From: an uncultured Lachnospiraceae bacterium
Lineage (GTDB): Bacteria > Bacillota > Clostridia > Lachnospirales > Lachnospiraceae
Length of the DNA stretch: 64,000 nucleotides
Direction of reading: 5' to 3'
Assembly (NCBI GenBank): GCA_900319245.1
Contig: ONNQ01000013.1
Location: 17,726-81,725 of the forward strand
The notes beneath the pieces were generated by a model. That model made no database searches and had not been told where the DNA came from. It worked only from the letters and a program-made list of their open reading frames with translations. Of this stretch, positions 45,835-55,027 are shown piece by piece (the first letter of the stretch is position 1; every line of letters begins with the position of its first letter). A program made the position numbers and the translations under genes.

Positions 45835-45863
45835 ATTATATCATTCTATCTATTTAGTTTCCA
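45835..45863 (-). promoter_or_regulatory. Sigma-A promoter of the acyl-CoA dehydrogenase gene
   Basis: TGGAAA, 17 bp, perfect TATAAT on the minus strand. The 75-nt leader contains a 13-bp palindrome GCTACAATGTAGC at 45782-45794 that could be an operator or short hairpin. Confidence 0.7.
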
Positions 45864-45922
45864 CAAAAAGAATGACTTTTTCTTAACAAGTACAACAACA
45901 TTGTGGTATTTTTGCCCAAAAG

Positions 45923-48900
45923 TTATAGTGTGATAACCCTTTTTAAAGCAATTGCATAAATCAGCTTTTCGCGCACGTTCATGCCGGTGATCTGAGTAAG
46001 CGCCCGCTCATACAGATCGAGCTGGATCTGATAACGGTCCTTGAGCGCCTGCGGATCCGACACCCGGTCCGTCTTATAGTCCACGAGGACAAGCTCACCG
46101 TTTTCAATGAAATACGCATCGATAATGCCCTGTACGAGCACAGTCTCTTCCGACGGAAATTCCGGACGAAGGAGGCTCGCCTCGACGCCGAGGACAAAGG
46201 GCTGCTCACGAAACAGTTCGCCGCGCGCTTCCGCATCGGCCATCCTTTTTGCGAGATCACTGTGAAGAAATGCGATGATGCCGCCGGCCGGCAGATCCTC
46301 TGCATAGGAAGCGGGGATCCGGCCGCTGTCTGCCAATTCGCGTCTCCACGCATAAAGGACGGAGCGCTCAACCAGCGCAGGATTCGGGAACCTTGTGTAA
46401 TCAAACAGTTCCAGGAGCCTGTGGACGGCCGTTCCGTATTCCGTGCCGCTAAAGGCACTGGTTTGCTGATCATGACCGTGGCTTGCGACCTTTCCGGAGG
46501 ATTCTTCCTCCTTGTCCCCGGGGACTGCTTTTTCATCGGACTCTGCCGCATCTTTGGTCCTTGCAAAGAAAGGGATCACAGGCGCCGGATTGTTCTCCGG
46601 GAAGATCTCATAGGCGTTCTCTCCCTCTTCCTCGAGAGAGGCGAGCTTGAGCTCTGAGACGGAGGTCTTGGTATAGAGTCCCTGCAGGTTCTCATGGGCG
46701 TATCTTTGTGAGAAATTCTGCTGCAGCTTGTCTAAAAGAGCGGGATCCGGAAGAGGAATGCCGCCATATTCTCCTGCCTGTTCAAGCTGCTGCTTGCGGA
46801 CGGCCATGTCGGACTGCTGGCGGATCTCATTCCATATAAGGTCGGCCGTGTTGCAGATCCGGATCTGGAAATGCCCGGATCCCTGTCCTGCGTGAATTGC
46901 ATACCAGATCAGCTGCAGGAAGCTCTCGGAATCCGCAAGGAGCGCCGAGGGCAATTTCTCCTTATCATCCATAGCGGACGGAATACTCTTCTCCCAATCC
47001 TCGCATTTATGGGGAATATCTTCCAGGTAACCGGTGAGAATCAGCTTTTCTTTGGCCCTCGTCATGGCGACGTACAGAACGCGGAGCTCCTCGCCGAGAC
47101 TTTCCCTGCGGATCTTGTCGGCGATCGCCTCTTTGCGGAGCGTGCGGTATTTGGTCCTGGAGACGGGATCCCAGTAATCGATGCCCATACCCCAGTCGTT
47201 GTCGCAGATCAGGCTCCCCTTGGTATCGTGGTAGCGGTAGCTGTGGCTTTTGGCTGTGCCTGCGATAAAGCAGACAGGAAATTCCAGGCCCTTACTCTTG
47301 TGAATGCTCATGATCCGCACAACGTCGGCGTTTTCATCCAGGATATTGGCCTCGCCGTAGTCCACTTCCCTGTGGTGGACCTGATCGATATAGCGGACAA
47401 AATCAAAGAGTCCGCTCAGCGCCATGTTGTCAAAGGACGCGGCCTGCGCCAGCAGCAGCTGCAGGTTAGCGGACCGCTGCTCTCCGCCCGGCATGGCCCT
47501 GCACCACTCCTCATAACCGGTTTCTGTGAACAGAGCCGTGAGAAGATCCTGGATGCCGAGATAGGTGGTCCTTGCGCGCCAGCGGACAATAAAAGCAAGG
47601 AACGAAGCGCATTTAGCCGAAAGCGCAGTGCTGTCGTCCTCCCCGGCGAGCTCCGCCATGTGCGTTATGCAGCTGTATAAGTCGGCTTCACGGTCCGAGG
47701 CCAGCCGGATCCTTGCAATTTCTTCTTCGCTAAAGCCACCCCAGTAGCTGTGCAATACGCCATATAAGGGAATATCCTGCCTCGGATTATCGAGAACACG
47801 GATCATCTGCAGGGCGGTCTGTATTTCACTGGCGGAAAAATAACCGGTGCGGGACTCGATATAGTAGGGAATTCCCTGCTTCTCAAAGACGTCCCTGAAA
47901 TCCTCATTCCAGCCTGCGCCGCTCCGAAGAAGAATGACAATATCCCCAAAACGGCAGGGACGAGGCTGCCCATCCTCCCCCATGACAGGAAGAGTGCCGA
48001 CAAGTTCACGGATCCTGCCCGCCACAGCAAGCGCTTCGCGCTGCCGCGCACTGAGCTGTTCGATCTCAGGCGGGATATTCCCTGTGGGATCCTCGGGCCC
48101 GCCCACAAGGATCAGTTCTGTCTTGTAAGTATCAGGATCGTCCGCTGCCGGGTAGGAAGCGCCGACTTTCAACGAGACGTCATCTCCGTATTCGACGCCG
48201 CCGATCTCGCTCCGCATGAGCCTGAAGAAGACGTCGTTGACGCTGTCCAGCACTTCGCTGCGGCTGCGAAAATTACAATCGAGATCGATTCGCTCCTGCT
48301 CTTCATCCATAGGGCGATATGCGCCGAGCTTCGCCATGAAGATCTCAGGTCTTGCCAGACGGAATTTGTAGATCGACTGCTTTACATCGCCGACCATGAA
48401 GCGGTTGTAAACCTTTTCATCTTCTGTTGAAATGATCCGCAGCAGCAGCTCCTGCACCTCGTTGCTGTCCTGGTATTCATCGATGAGGATCTCGTCAAAA
48501 TACTGCCGATATGCCATGGCAGCCCTGCGCGGCTGATAATTTCCGTCGGCGTCCTTTTCCGTAAGAACCTGCAGGGCCAGATGCTCCAGATCCGCGAAGT
48601 CGATGACATTCTTCTCCTTCTTGACCGCTTGAAAATGCTGTCTGAAACGGCAGGTCAGGTCAGAAAGCGCCTGCGCCGCCGGGCGGAGCCTTTGCATCGA
48701 GGCGAGGATGGAGGAAGGATCCGCGTCCTGATAGCGGTCTCTGAGTTTGACGATCTTCTTCTTGAGACTATCCCGCATATCAGAGGCAAGCTGCTTGAGA
48801 GCGGGATCGACTTCCGGATTTTTCTTGGCGTTAAAGCGCGGCATGGTGGCAAAATCCATAGAGAGAATGGCAAGGATCTGGGACCACAGCGCTTTTACCT

Positions 48901-49729
48901 CCTCAACAGGAACTTGTCCGGCGCTGACTGCAGCCGGGCATGCCCCCAGGGAGCTGAGAACAGCATACTCCTCCCTTAGGAGAGGAATATAGAGCGAGGG
49001 GCCGTCTGGACGGGCACAGATCGACAGAATCTGTTCGTATTGTCTTGCGAGATCCCGGATCCGCTCTGCTGCGGTAAGGATGATAAACTGCATCCAGTTG
49101 AAAGAGAACAATTCCTCTTCGCGCAGGACATCATAATCGGCCGCTCTCTCTTTGATCCATTCTTCGGGATCCGGATGGCTGACCGCCTGCCTATAGAGCG
49201 ACTCAAGAATAGTCTCCAGTTCCTTATCACCGGCATTATGACAGAAGCTGTCCGCACAGATCTGCAGAGAGGGATCCCCCTCTGCGTAGCATTTTTCCAG
49301 AAAGTCCTCCAGCGCGTCCTTGCGCATGAGGTCTCCTTCCGTCTGGTCCATCTGCCTGAACGCGGGATCCATGTCGATATCGCTGAAGTTATTGCGAAGG
49401 AGAAATGTGAAAAAGCTGTCCATAGTGGTGATCTGCGCATTGTGAAGGAGCGTCTCCTGCCTCTGCAGATGCGCGTTGCCCGGGTCCTCTTCAATTCTCT
49501 TTGCGATGGCGGCGCCGATCCGCTCCCGCATCTGTGCCGCCGCGGCTTTGGTAAAGGTGACGACCAAAAGCCTGTCGATATCAAGGGGAGAATCCCCCTC
49601 GCTGATCATACGGACGATCCTCTCGACAAGAACGGCCGTCTTGCCGCTGCCGGCCGCCGCGGAAACCAGTATATTGTGATTTCTTGCCTGCAGGACTCTT
49701 GTCTGCTGGCTTGTAAATGTAATTGCCAT
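45923..49729 (-). CDS. addA: ATP-dependent helicase/nuclease subunit A
   Basis: AddA is the UvrD-like motor and 3'-strand nuclease of the AddAB recombination enzyme. From ATG 49729 it is 1268 aa; a TTG 11 codons upstream is possible but lacks a good site. Walker A AAAGSGKT is at 24-31, VDEYQDSN-like IDEYQDSNE near 415, MSIHKSKGLEFPV near 790 and RVLYVAMTRAKE near 880. The C-terminal RecB-type nuclease has LVDYKTD with D1217 and K1219, followed by QIQLDLY. It follows addB by 62 bp. Confidence 0.96.
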   Translation of the reverse strand: MAITFTSQQTRVLQARNHNILVSAAAGSGKTAVLVERIVRMISEGDSPLDIDRLLVVTFTKAAAAQMRERIGAAIAKRIEEDPGNAHLQRQETLLHNAQITTMDSFFTFLLRNNFSDIDMDPAFRQMDQTEGDLMRKDALEDFLEKCYAEGDPSLQICADSFCHNAGDKELETILESLYRQAVSHPDPEEWIKERAADYDVLREEELFSFNWMQFIILTAAERIRDLARQYEQILSICARPDGPSLYIPLLREEYAVLSSLGACPAAVSAGQVPVEEVKALWSQILAILSMDFATMPRFNAKKNPEVDPALKQLASDMRDSLKKKIVKLRDRYQDADPSSILASMQRLRPAAQALSDLTCRFRQHFQAVKKEKNVIDFADLEHLALQVLTEKDADGNYQPRRAAMAYRQYFDEILIDEYQDSNEVQELLLRIISTEDEKVYNRFMVGDVKQSIYKFRLARPEIFMAKLGAYRPMDEEQERIDLDCNFRSRSEVLDSVNDVFFRLMRSEIGGVEYGDDVSLKVGASYPAADDPDTYKTELILVGGPEDPTGNIPPEIEQLSARQREALAVAGRIRELVGTLPVMGEDGQPRPCRFGDIVILLRSGAGWNEDFRDVFEKQGIPYYIESRTGYFSASEIQTALQMIRVLDNPRQDIPLYGVLHSYWGGFSEEEIARIRLASDREADLYSCITHMAELAGEDDSTALSAKCASFLAFIVRWRARTTYLGIQDLLTALFTETGYEEWCRAMPGGEQRSANLQLLLAQAASFDNMALSGLFDFVRYIDQVHHREVDYGEANILDENADVVRIMSIHKSKGLEFPVCFIAGTAKSHSYRYHDTKGSLICDNDWGMGIDYWDPVSRTKYRTLRKEAIADKIRRESLGEELRVLYVAMTRAKEKLILTGYLEDIPHKCEDWEKSIPSAMDDKEKLPSALLADSESFLQLIWYAIHAGQGSGHFQIRICNTADLIWNEIRQQSDMAVRKQQLEQAGEYGGIPLPDPALLDKLQQNFSQRYAHENLQGLYTKTSVSELKLASLEEEGENAYEIFPENNPAPVIPFFARTKDAAESDEKAVPGDKEEESSGKVASHGHDQQTSAFSGTEYGTAVHRLLELFDYTRFPNPALVERSVLYAWRRELADSGRIPASYAEDLPAGGIIAFLHSDLAKRMADAEARGELFREQPFVLGVEASLLRPEFPSEETVLVQGIIDAYFIENGELVLVDYKTDRVSDPQALKDRYQIQLDLYERALTQITGMNVREKLIYAIALKRVITL

Positions 49730-49791
49730 ATTTGTAATTGCCTCTATCGTTGCACTAGCCAAATGAAACAGGTGTGAAAGCCAGGATGCTG

Positions 49792-52700
49792 TCAGTGATC
49801 CCGATACCGGTATCCGTCGATAGACAGATCAAATCCGCAGACCTCTTTATAAGGACAGTAGGTACAAGCCTCTTTGTCCTTGTCCCAGACGGCGGGCTCG
49901 GCCGCCGCGTTGCCGTCCAGAATCCCCTCTGCCAGCTTGCATACGACGTCCGTGACTTCTCTCGAAAGCGCCTTAAAGCCTTCTGTGGAGAATACGTGGG
50001 GGCTCTTACCACTGATACTTCCGTCTTTTTTGATTGATAACGGGATCACATCGCTCTTACCTGCAATTCCAGTATCAAGAAGCTTATAGGCAGACGGATC
50101 GTCGTTGACCAAGCCGGTCGGCCGCAGAGCGGCTCTGATCTCAGCCAGCGTCTGATCGGAGGGCTCGTCGGAGGCGCCGGTTTCACCGGCTGCGCTTCCG
50201 CCATCCAGAACGGCGTCCGTGATCTTGTAGTACAGCATAGCGGCCGGAAGGATCTCTTTATCAGGATTGGAATCAGAGAGATTCTTGATAACTGCGTTCA
50301 TATACATGAGGAGCTGCAGCTGCAGTCCGCGCTTCATGAGGTCCTCTTTGAGATCGTTGCTGCCGGATTTGTAATCCAATACCTTGACAAAGATCGCGTC
50401 ATCCTGACGGCACAGGTCAAGGCGATCGATCTGCCCGACAAGCTTCAGCCATCTGCCGTCTGTAAGAGGGAATGTGATCGGATCCGCCTCGCCGCCCGGA
50501 CCAAAGGAATACTCGAATCCCTCGGGTTCAAACCAGCCCTTCTGAAGCTGGTACTGTAAGGTATCTGCAGTCCGGATCAGGATCTGTTCCATCCGAGCCA
50601 GCTGCGCCTCACTTCTCTTGGTAGAGTACATGAGCAGGTCGTTGTAGGAGGCTGCGGTATCGCGGAGCGATTCTCTTACAATCTCCCGCCCCTCTTCAGG
50701 GGTGAAGGTGCGCCAGGAAAGCCCCTTCTTCTGCAGCTTTCTGCTGAAGCGCTCCAGACTTTGATGAAGGATACTGCCCGTGTCCACAGGTTCGATTACG
50801 TATTCGTCGCGCTTTTTAAGTCTGAGTCCGTACTGCAAAAACTGCATGAGAGGACACTTGGCGGCCGTCTCCATACGGCTGATCCCGCCATAAACTGTGG
50901 AGCCGTACAGAGAAGACGCTATATCCTTACTGATCCAGACGGGATCATAGTGGGTAAAGGCGGCGTCCTTGAGCTTCTCCAGTGCAGCGCCGGTCTCGGC
51001 GCTTCCATCCCGCATCATGAAACCGTATGCGGTCATAACCGTGTCCGATGCAGCGCTGCCGGGCTCCCACTTGCCTTGGGCGTATTCCCGCAGCGCGCCG
51101 GAAAGCCAGACAATGCCGTCCTTGGCGCCGGTGAGCTGCTCCGCCGCGGAACGAAGCTGCGGATGCTCCACTGCGGCCCCGGGGAACAGCTTGCGGATCA
51201 TCTGGATCAGGTAGGAGGGATGAAGCGTACTGCCCTCCGGCTTGGTCCTGGCAAAAGACAGATATAGAGCGTCGGTGGGCTTGGTCATATTCATGTACAG
51301 GTACAGCCGCTGCAGATACATCTGCTGGCGCGGCGTCGGAGCAAGCTCGGTACCTGAGGATTTCAGAAACTCTCTGTCAAGATCGGACAGAAGGCCGCCG
51401 CGGGATGTACCTCTGGGGATGTTCCCGTCATTGACGCCTGTAAAGAACAGAACGCGGCACTGTGAAACTCTCGTCCGCTCAATGTCTCCCACCAGAACGC
51501 GGTCCACCTGCTGCGGCAAAGTGCCAAGACGGATTTCCGCAAAACCTGCCTCAATAAGCTCCAGGTAGTCCTGCGAAGAGATCTTCTCATCGCCCAGAAG
51601 ATCGTGAATCTGCTCAAGGAGATCGATCACATAGCGGTAGAGCTGGCTGAACTGTTTACTGCGAACGTCGTCACCCGCCTGTTGGAAAGCAGACGCCCAC
51701 TGCTGCATCTTCTCTTCCATAGAGAGACCGGCTATGAAGCGATATAAGGCTTCCGTTCTCTCTGAAGCGGTACCGGCGGCAGCCCGCTCCTGATCGATCG
51801 GACCTGCAACAGGCTCTATTTCCTTAAGGAACTGAAGTCGTAAGGGCTCTGTCTGCGTGTCAAAGGGAAGGCTCCACTTTCTGCGCCCTCTGATCCCGTG
51901 TGCCAGACAGTAATTCTCCAGTATATCGACCTCTTCCATCGTAAGACTGCTCATGCCGCTGCGCAGGTACTTGAATACAGCATTATAGGAATATCCCTGC
52001 GGCCGGATCTGTAATACGCTGCGGATCGATTCGGTCAGGGGACTAAGACCTGCGGAGCTTGTCCTGTCCACATAGACGGGAATATCATAGCGGGCGGCCT
52101 GCTTCTCGAACAGCTGGCCGTAATTGTCCAGATCGCCGCAGACGACAGAAATATCTCTATATTGATACCCTTTGGTCAGCACCAGTTTCCTGATCTCGAT
52201 ACAGATCTGCCGCACTTCCTCTTCCGGGGTATCGGTCTCGTAGAGGCGCAGCTTGTCTTCAACAGGCGCCGTATAAGCAGCGGATGGATAGCGGAATATG
52301 CTGCGCTCAAGATGCGTCAGTACCGGGTTATTTCTGAAACGGGCAGGCGCATTGCCTGGATCTCCCACAAAAAGATCGGTTCCTCTTGTGAGCCCCTCCC
52401 TGTCAGCCAGCTTTTCCAGATCGCATACCGTTTTCCTTGTCAGATAGAAAAGGGAATCCTCTCTGCCGGGGCTCTTACTCGCACGCACCTTACTGATCGG
52501 TGGACCATCGTCCGTGCCAAGCGTCATAGAGATCACCACGTCGCGGCTGCAGCGGATCAGCGCCGAGAGTACACGATACTGCACCGGCGTAAAGCCGGTA
52601 AAACCGTCCAGTACAAATGTACTGCGCCTGACCCATTCCGAGGACGGAATCGCTTCCGCGAGGAGGTCGAGCTTTTCCTCCGATGTGATAAAGCGGTCCT

Positions 52701-53235
52701 TCTTGCCTTCCAGAAAGGCGTCATAAAGAATCGCAAGATCATGGAGTCTTGCCGTGAGGGCGCCCTGTCCTCTGTCCGAGGCGTAGTTCTGCATCCATTC
52801 TAGTTCCTGGCCGCCGATCCCGTACTGCATGAATTCTGAAAGGACCGATTTCACTTCCGCGATCATGCCGGGATAATGGATACTCCTTCCAAGAATTGTA
52901 AGGTCTGCGGCGCGCTGTCCGGCCACTCTCCTTAGAAGCAGCGTCTTGCCCGTGTCATCAAGAACCGCCCGCTTGGGCACGCCGATCTCTTCAAAGATCT
53001 TATGGGTGAGCCTGCCAAAACTCAGTACGTCAATATTGAGGATCCCGCGTCGGGGAGATTCAGTGACGATCTCCTTCTGGGTCTGCATGGAGTACTGATC
53101 AGGGACGATGAGACAATAGTTATCCCTGGCGTGATCGCCCTCCTGCACAGCCTGTTCCGCCTGTTCGAGGATCCAATTGTGAAGCATGCGGCTCTTTCCG
53201 GAACCGGAAGCGCCGAAGCAAAATCTGTAGCTCAT
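49792..53235 (-). CDS. addB: ATP-dependent nuclease subunit B
   Basis: AddB carries the Chi-recognition scaffold and the 5'-strand nuclease. From ATG 53235 (1147 aa, SYRFCFGASGSGKS) a GGAG box lies 6-8 nt upstream; the ATG four codons earlier overlaps that box. Walker A GASGSGKS is at the N-terminus. The nuclease core contains VLDYKSGSND, and the 4Fe-4S ligands are C1124, C1127 and C1133 (CTYCPYKEVC), with the distant fourth in AAKCPLMQF. Chi-like sequences were not tested. Four 11-bp repeats lie in its leader. Confidence 0.95.
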   Translation of the reverse strand: MSYRFCFGASGSGKSRMLHNWILEQAEQAVQEGDHARDNYCLIVPDQYSMQTQKEIVTESPRRGILNIDVLSFGRLTHKIFEEIGVPKRAVLDDTGKTLLLRRVAGQRAADLTILGRSIHYPGMIAEVKSVLSEFMQYGIGGQELEWMQNYASDRGQGALTARLHDLAILYDAFLEGKKDRFITSEEKLDLLAEAIPSSEWVRRSTFVLDGFTGFTPVQYRVLSALIRCSRDVVISMTLGTDDGPPISKVRASKSPGREDSLFYLTRKTVCDLEKLADREGLTRGTDLFVGDPGNAPARFRNNPVLTHLERSIFRYPSAAYTAPVEDKLRLYETDTPEEEVRQICIEIRKLVLTKGYQYRDISVVCGDLDNYGQLFEKQAARYDIPVYVDRTSSAGLSPLTESIRSVLQIRPQGYSYNAVFKYLRSGMSSLTMEEVDILENYCLAHGIRGRRKWSLPFDTQTEPLRLQFLKEIEPVAGPIDQERAAAGTASERTEALYRFIAGLSMEEKMQQWASAFQQAGDDVRSKQFSQLYRYVIDLLEQIHDLLGDEKISSQDYLELIEAGFAEIRLGTLPQQVDRVLVGDIERTRVSQCRVLFFTGVNDGNIPRGTSRGGLLSDLDREFLKSSGTELAPTPRQQMYLQRLYLYMNMTKPTDALYLSFARTKPEGSTLHPSYLIQMIRKLFPGAAVEHPQLRSAAEQLTGAKDGIVWLSGALREYAQGKWEPGSAASDTVMTAYGFMMRDGSAETGAALEKLKDAAFTHYDPVWISKDIASSLYGSTVYGGISRMETAAKCPLMQFLQYGLRLKKRDEYVIEPVDTGSILHQSLERFSRKLQKKGLSWRTFTPEEGREIVRESLRDTAASYNDLLMYSTKRSEAQLARMEQILIRTADTLQYQLQKGWFEPEGFEYSFGPGGEADPITFPLTDGRWLKLVGQIDRLDLCRQDDAIFVKVLDYKSGSNDLKEDLMKRGLQLQLLMYMNAVIKNLSDSNPDKEILPAAMLYYKITDAVLDGGSAAGETGASDEPSDQTLAEIRAALRPTGLVNDDPSAYKLLDTGIAGKSDVIPLSIKKDGSISGKSPHVFSTEGFKALSREVTDVVCKLAEGILDGNAAAEPAVWDKDKEACTYCPYKEVCGFDLSIDGYRYRDH

Positions 53236-53277
53236 AATGCTCTCCATTTCTTGCGTGATCTTGATGTGTGAATGAGA

Positions 53278-53321
53278 GTCAAATTGCGATCAAACTGCAA
53301 TCAGACGACAATCAACCTTCA
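53278..53321. repeat. Four tandem imperfect 11-bp repeats upstream of addB
   Basis: Contiguous units GTCAAATTGCG, ATCAAACTGCA, ATCAGACGACA and ATCAACCTTCA keep a TCA at the same position in each 11-bp step. The array lies 42 bp before the addB start. One unit per helical turn would place repeated TCAA cores on one DNA face. I see no clear promoter overlapping it. Confidence 0.6.
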
Positions 53322-53356
53322 CATGTCCTCATTTTACACCTCAGCCTGTACAAACA

Positions 53357-53386
53357 AAAGCACAGCCTGTGTGCAGGCTGTGCTTT
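53357..53386 (-). terminator. Intrinsic terminator after uracil permease gene
   Basis: A perfect 13-bp stem (AAAGCACAGCCTG/CAGGCTGTGCTTT) with a TGTG loop is followed on the minus strand by TGTTTG. It isolates uraA from addB. Confidence 0.85.
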
Positions 53387-53411
53387 GCGAGCATATTAAA
53401 AACGCTTTTAA

Positions 53412-54821
53412 TTATTTCTTTTTGCTCTTCTCGCGGCTCTCGAGAATGGTCTCGCCGGAGATGATCTCGAAGTTGACGCCGGTGCGGTTGGGCTTGTCAT
53501 CTTCGAATGTATAGTCCTTGCCGGGAAGGATCGCGTTGAGGATGATACCGACGAGGGAGCCGGTTGCAAGACCGGACAGGCTCAGGGTCATGCCGCCGAC
53601 GGGAATGTTGATCGCGCCAGCGTTGGAGTAGCTGATGCCGATGGAAAGAACCATGATCAGCGCTGCGACCAGGACGTTTCTGCTCTTGGAGAAATCGGTG
53701 TTGGTCTCAACAAGGTTTCTGACACCGACAGCGGAAATCATGCCGTAAAGGACAAGGGAGATACCGCCGATGGTTGCGGAAGGCATTACCTCGATGACAG
53801 CCGCGAACTTGGGGCAGAAGGAAAGCAGAACGGCAAACGCTGCTGCAATGCGGATGACGCGGGGATCATATACCTTGGTCAGTGTGAGGACGCCGGTATT
53901 CTCACCGTAGGTTGTATTGGCAGGCGCACCGAACAGGGAAGCCAGTGCGGTTGCAAGACCGTCGCCGGTCAGTGTGCGGTGAAGGCCGGGATCCTTAATG
54001 TAGTTGATGCCGCATGTGGAGCTGATCGCGGAGATATCGCCGATGTGCTCCATCATGGTTGCCAGCGCGATCGGAACGATGGTCACGACGCTGGTGATCA
54101 GAAGGCCGGTATTGAGGTTTCCGCCTGCGAAAATGGAGAACACCGTTTTCTCAAAGTGAATGGGGAAGCCGATCCAAGCTGCTTCCGCAACAGGCGTAAA
54201 GTCGATCTTGCCGGCGATCGCGGCGCAGATGTAAGAGCCGATGACGCCAAGCAGAATGGGGACGATCTTGATCATGCCCTTGCCCCAGATGTTGCAGATC
54301 ACGACGATGATGATCGCGATCAGTGCAACCCACCAGCAGCTCTCCACATTGTTCAGCGCGGAGGGAGCCAGGTTCAGTCCGATTGCAATGATGATCGGTC
54401 CTGTGACAACAGGAGGGAAATACTTCATAACCTTGCTTGTTCCGTATGCTTTAAAGAGTGCTGCGAGGACCAGGTAAAGAAGGCCTGCGCATGCAACGCC
54501 AAAACATGCATAGGGAAGAAGCTCACTGGGCGTGCCGTCTGCGTTCAGAGGCGCGATCGCTGCATAACCGCCAAGAAATGCGAAGGATGAACCCAGAAAT
54601 GCGGGCACCTTTCTCTTGGAGATCAGATGAAAGAGAAGGGTTCCAAGACCTGCAAAAAGCAGTGTTGTGGAGACATCAAGTCCGGTGATCAGCGGAACGA
54701 CTACGGTCGCGCCGAACATCGCAAACATGTGCTGCAGTCCAAGAACCAGCATCTTGGGGGTTCCCAGCTCACGCGCATCGTAAATCGCGCGCTCGCCAAC
54801 TTTGTAATCTTGTTTACTCAT
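53412..54821 (-). CDS. uraA: Uracil/xanthine-type nucleobase permease
   Basis: The 469-aa protein belongs to the NCS2 nucleobase:cation symporters and resembles uracil permeases (UraA/PyrP). It has many hydrophobic helices, GLQHMFAMFGATVVVP near residue 29, VTGPIIIAIGLNLAP in the central part, and the family NTTYGENTGVLTLTKV motif with the substrate-binding Glu near 295. Substrate uracil versus xanthine is inferred from similarity. AGGAGG lies 7 nt before ATG 54821. It is preceded by a terminator and a leader ORF, and followed by a terminator, so it is a single-gene unit controlled by attenuation. Confidence 0.93.
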   Translation of the reverse strand: MSKQDYKVGERAIYDARELGTPKMLVLGLQHMFAMFGATVVVPLITGLDVSTTLLFAGLGTLLFHLISKRKVPAFLGSSFAFLGGYAAIAPLNADGTPSELLPYACFGVACAGLLYLVLAALFKAYGTSKVMKYFPPVVTGPIIIAIGLNLAPSALNNVESCWWVALIAIIIVVICNIWGKGMIKIVPILLGVIGSYICAAIAGKIDFTPVAEAAWIGFPIHFEKTVFSIFAGGNLNTGLLITSVVTIVPIALATMMEHIGDISAISSTCGINYIKDPGLHRTLTGDGLATALASLFGAPANTTYGENTGVLTLTKVYDPRVIRIAAAFAVLLSFCPKFAAVIEVMPSATIGGISLVLYGMISAVGVRNLVETNTDFSKSRNVLVAALIMVLSIGISYSNAGAINIPVGGMTLSLSGLATGSLVGIILNAILPGKDYTFEDDKPNRTGVNFEIISGETILESREKSKKK

Positions 54822-54841
54822 TTACATTCCTCCTGTTCTTT

Positions 54842-54876
54842 AAAAAACACGTCAGGGAACACTATCCCTGACGTGT
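54842..54876 (-). promoter_or_regulatory. Attenuator terminator in the uraA leader
   Basis: A 12-bp perfect stem (ACACGTCAGGGA/TCCCTGACGTGT, 54847-54876) with a 6-nt loop is followed by T6 on the minus strand, only 20 bp before uraA and after its promoter. Transcripts must pass it to reach the gene. The 3' arm can instead pair with nine bases that include the start codon of the leader ORF. Confidence 0.85.
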
Positions 54877-54880
54877 CTAT

Positions 54881-54922
54881 TTAACGTATCAACTTGTCTT
54901 TAAGAATGAATTTCTGACGCAT
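54881..54922 (-). CDS. Leader ORF of uraA (13 codons)
   Basis: ATG 54922 is preceded by AAGGAAGGA with 5 nt spacing and opens a 13-codon frame encoding MRQKFILKDKLIR, ending in TAA five bases before the terminator stem. It has no run of one amino acid that would mark classic attenuation. Its first three codons (ATGCGTCAG) are complementary to the 3' arm of the terminator, counting two G-U pairs. Whether it is translated is untested. Confidence 0.55.
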   Translation of the reverse strand: MRQKFILKDKLIR

Positions 54923-54951
54923 AGATGTCCTTCCTTCAAAATCTAAAGCTG

Positions 54952-54980
54952 ATTTTATATAAGAACATAAAAATAGTCAA
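54952..54980 (-). promoter_or_regulatory. Sigma-A promoter of uraA
   Basis: TTGACT, 17 bp, TAAAAT on the minus strand, placing the transcript start about 22 nt before the leader ORF and about 123 nt before uraA. I find no PyrR-binding consensus in the leader. Confidence 0.7.
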
Positions 54981-55027
54981 GAAAATTGTTGAGATAATTT
55001 CATCTGGTATGACCGCATGCGGGCCGA

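Noticed and set aside
45864-45922. Possible Rex operator near the acyl-CoA dehydrogenase promoter
   Set aside because: Only one half-site (TTGTTAA-like) is present; the second half of the palindrome is missing.
54822-54960. PyrR-binding attenuator or purine riboswitch before uraA
   Set aside because: No PyrR anti-antiterminator consensus and no three-way junction with conserved loops can be found in the leader.
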